Source: Hyphomicrobiales bacterium (lineage in GTDB: Bacteria; Pseudomonadota; Alphaproteobacteria; Rhizobiales; Beijerinckiaceae). Taken from it: a DNA stretch of 7,388 nucleotides. A program made the translations under genes and the position numbers. The DNA is taken from the NCBI GenBank assembly GCA_028290085.1, contig JAQGKN010000335.1, positions 1 to 7,388 of the forward strand, read 5' to 3'. Of this stretch, positions 6,495 through 7,388 are shown in pieces. Under the pieces are notes generated by a model. It had not been told where the DNA came from. It saw only the letters and a list, made by a program, of their open reading frames with translations, and did no database searches. Numbering within the stretch: position 1 is the stretch's first letter; each line of letters starts with the position of its first letter.

Positions 6495-7187
6495 ATGGAC
6501 GGCGACACTGGTTCTTTCCTGCTCCAGCTTCTTCAAATCATCTGGATCAACATCCTCCTGTCCGGTGACAATGCGGTTGTCATCGCGCTGGCGTGCCGTG
6601 GGCTTCCTCCCAAGAGCCGTCGGCGCGGGGTGGTGCTGGGCGCGGGTGTCGCCATCGTTCTGCGGATTATTTTCACGCTGATGGTCGTGTCGCTACTCGC
6701 ACTGCCATATCTGCGGATCGGCGGCGGCGTGCTGCTCGTCTGGATCGCGGTGAAGCTGCTGACGGACGAAACGGACGAGGCCAGCGTCAAGCAGGCCGGG
6801 TCCGTCTGGCAGGCGGTGCGTATCGTTGCAATCGCCGACATGGTGATGTCGCTCGACAATGTGATCGCCATTGCCGCCGTCGCAAAGGATTCGACTCTGC
6901 TGGTGATCCTGGGCCTTGGCCTCTCGGTGCCGCTGATCGTGTTTGGCGCGCAGCTGGTCATCACCATGATCGAGCGCTTTCCCTGGATGGTCTGGGTGGG
7001 CGCAGCGCTGCTCGGCTTCGTCGCGGGTGAACTCATGGTGTCCGAGCCGCGTCTGCACGGCATGTTCGGCACCTGGTCCGAGACGACGCTGGAGATGATC
7101 GGCGGTGCGCTCGGCGCGGCGCTGGTGCTGGCGATTTGCATCGTTGTGAAGAAGCGCAAGCACGCGGCCAATAACGCGGCGGGCTGA
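6495..7187 (+). CDS. TerC/YjbE family integral membrane protein, putative metal exporter
   Basis: This 230-residue polytopic inner-membrane protein carries the paired TerC-family motifs: LLSGDN (Ser23-Asn26) in the first helix and MSLDN (Ser119-Asn122) in the fourth. The acidic residues Asp25 and Asp121 within the membrane are the likely cation ligands. About seven hydrophobic segments can be read: roughly 9-33, 46-70, 73-89, 107-130, 135-156, 163-182 and 200-222. A cytosolic loop rich in Asp/Glu follows the third, and the C-terminus is Lys-rich (VVKKRKH). The layout and size fit the YjbE-type subgroup of TerC; several TerC members are linked to Mn export or tellurite resistance. The specific substrate here is not shown. 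The ATG at 6495 is firmly set by an in-frame TAG at 6489-6491. No yybP-ykoY-like Mn riboswitch is recognisable in the 56-nt leader. Confidence 0.92.
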   Translation: MDGDTGSFLLQLLQIIWINILLSGDNAVVIALACRGLPPKSRRRGVVLGAGVAIVLRIIFTLMVVSLLALPYLRIGGGVLLVWIAVKLLTDETDEASVKQAGSVWQAVRIVAIADMVMSLDNVIAIAAVAKDSTLLVILGLGLSVPLIVFGAQLVITMIERFPWMVWVGAALLGFVAGELMVSEPRLHGMFGTWSETTLEMIGGALGAALVLAICIVVKKRKHAANNAAG

Positions 7188-7193
7188 AGCCTC

Positions 7194-7388
7194 TTAATGG
7201 GCGGGGATGCGTAGCCCGCGTGGCGGCGTGGCGATGGTGACGCAATCCTTGCGGCCGGATTCGAAGCAGCGCTGCTTTTTCTCGTTCTCGTTGAGGGCCG
7301 CCACCGTCCAGGTGATCAGCATGGCGACGACGAGCAGCAGCGCGGCCGCGACCAAATTTACAAAATCGCGATGTGCATAGTCGATATC
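7194..7388 (-). CDS. Small single-helix membrane protein of unknown function (5' end beyond window)
   Basis: The minus strand is open from the window edge to a TAA at 7196-7194, giving 64 residues of C-terminal sequence. It reads DIDYAHRDFVNLV, then a strongly hydrophobic segment (about residues 9-32: VNLVAAALLLVVAMLITWTV), then a charged, Cys-containing tail with NENEKKQRCF and SGRKDCV, ending RGLRIPAH. A helix followed by a basic tail with a Cys pair (residues 41 and 49) looks like a real protein, and codon use is GC3-rich like its neighbours. I do not recognise a named family, although short proteins ending in an RCxxxGRxDC-like tail resemble hypothetical proteins of Rhizobiales. The start is not in the window; the only internal ATG, at the helix centre, would destroy it. 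The gene is convergent with the TerC gene at a 6-nt gap. Confidence 0.7.
   Translation of the reverse strand, partial: DIDYAHRDFVNLVAAALLLVVAMLITWTVAALNENEKKQRCFESGRKDCVTIATPPRGLRIPAH

Noticed and set aside
1..7388. Search for a CRISPR array, tRNA/rRNA, transposase, integrase, toxin-antitoxin or defence genes
   Set aside because: No regularly spaced repeats, RNA gene signatures or mobile-element proteins were seen; the only repeats are the two palindromes.

Overview
The window looks like a stretch of ordinary chromosome from an alphaproteobacterium, most likely a member of the Hyphomicrobiales (Rhizobiales). The evidence is GC-rich, GC3-biased coding sequence, a two-subunit methylmalonyl-CoA mutase, a YjbE-type TerC protein, and two copies of a long palindromic intergenic repeat of the kind scattered through genomes of Bradyrhizobium/Beijerinckiaceae-like bacteria. 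The taxon is an inference from sequence style; no marker gene is present.

Layout. Positions 40-1866 (+) encode the small (non-catalytic) subunit of methylmalonyl-CoA mutase, and 2060-4216 (+) the large catalytic, B12-binding subunit. They are separated by 193 nt that hold one copy of the palindromic repeat. A second, 80/82-identical copy lies just after the large-subunit stop. It sits in the gap shared with a convergent gene (4324-5574, -) for a lipoprotein with a DUF900-type alpha/beta-hydrolase domain. A divergent intergenic region (5575-5805) then leads to a pyroglutamyl-peptidase I homologue (5806-6438, +, probably starting at TTG). A TerC/YjbE-type seven-helix membrane protein follows (6495-7187, +). 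The window ends in the 3' part of a minus-strand gene for a small one-helix membrane protein (7194-7388), convergent with the TerC gene at a gap of only 6 nt.

How the genes work together. Only the two mutase genes are functionally linked: they form one enzyme converting (R)-methylmalonyl-CoA to succinyl-CoA in propionyl-CoA catabolism and related C3/C4 routes. The other genes show no evident pathway link to the mutase or to each other. The mutase chaperone meaB and the epimerase gene are not in this window.

I found no convincing sign of an undescribed defence, mobile or regulatory system. The most interesting structures are the twin palindromes bracketing the catalytic mutase gene, the unusual start of the peptidase gene, and the small unidentified membrane protein at the right edge.
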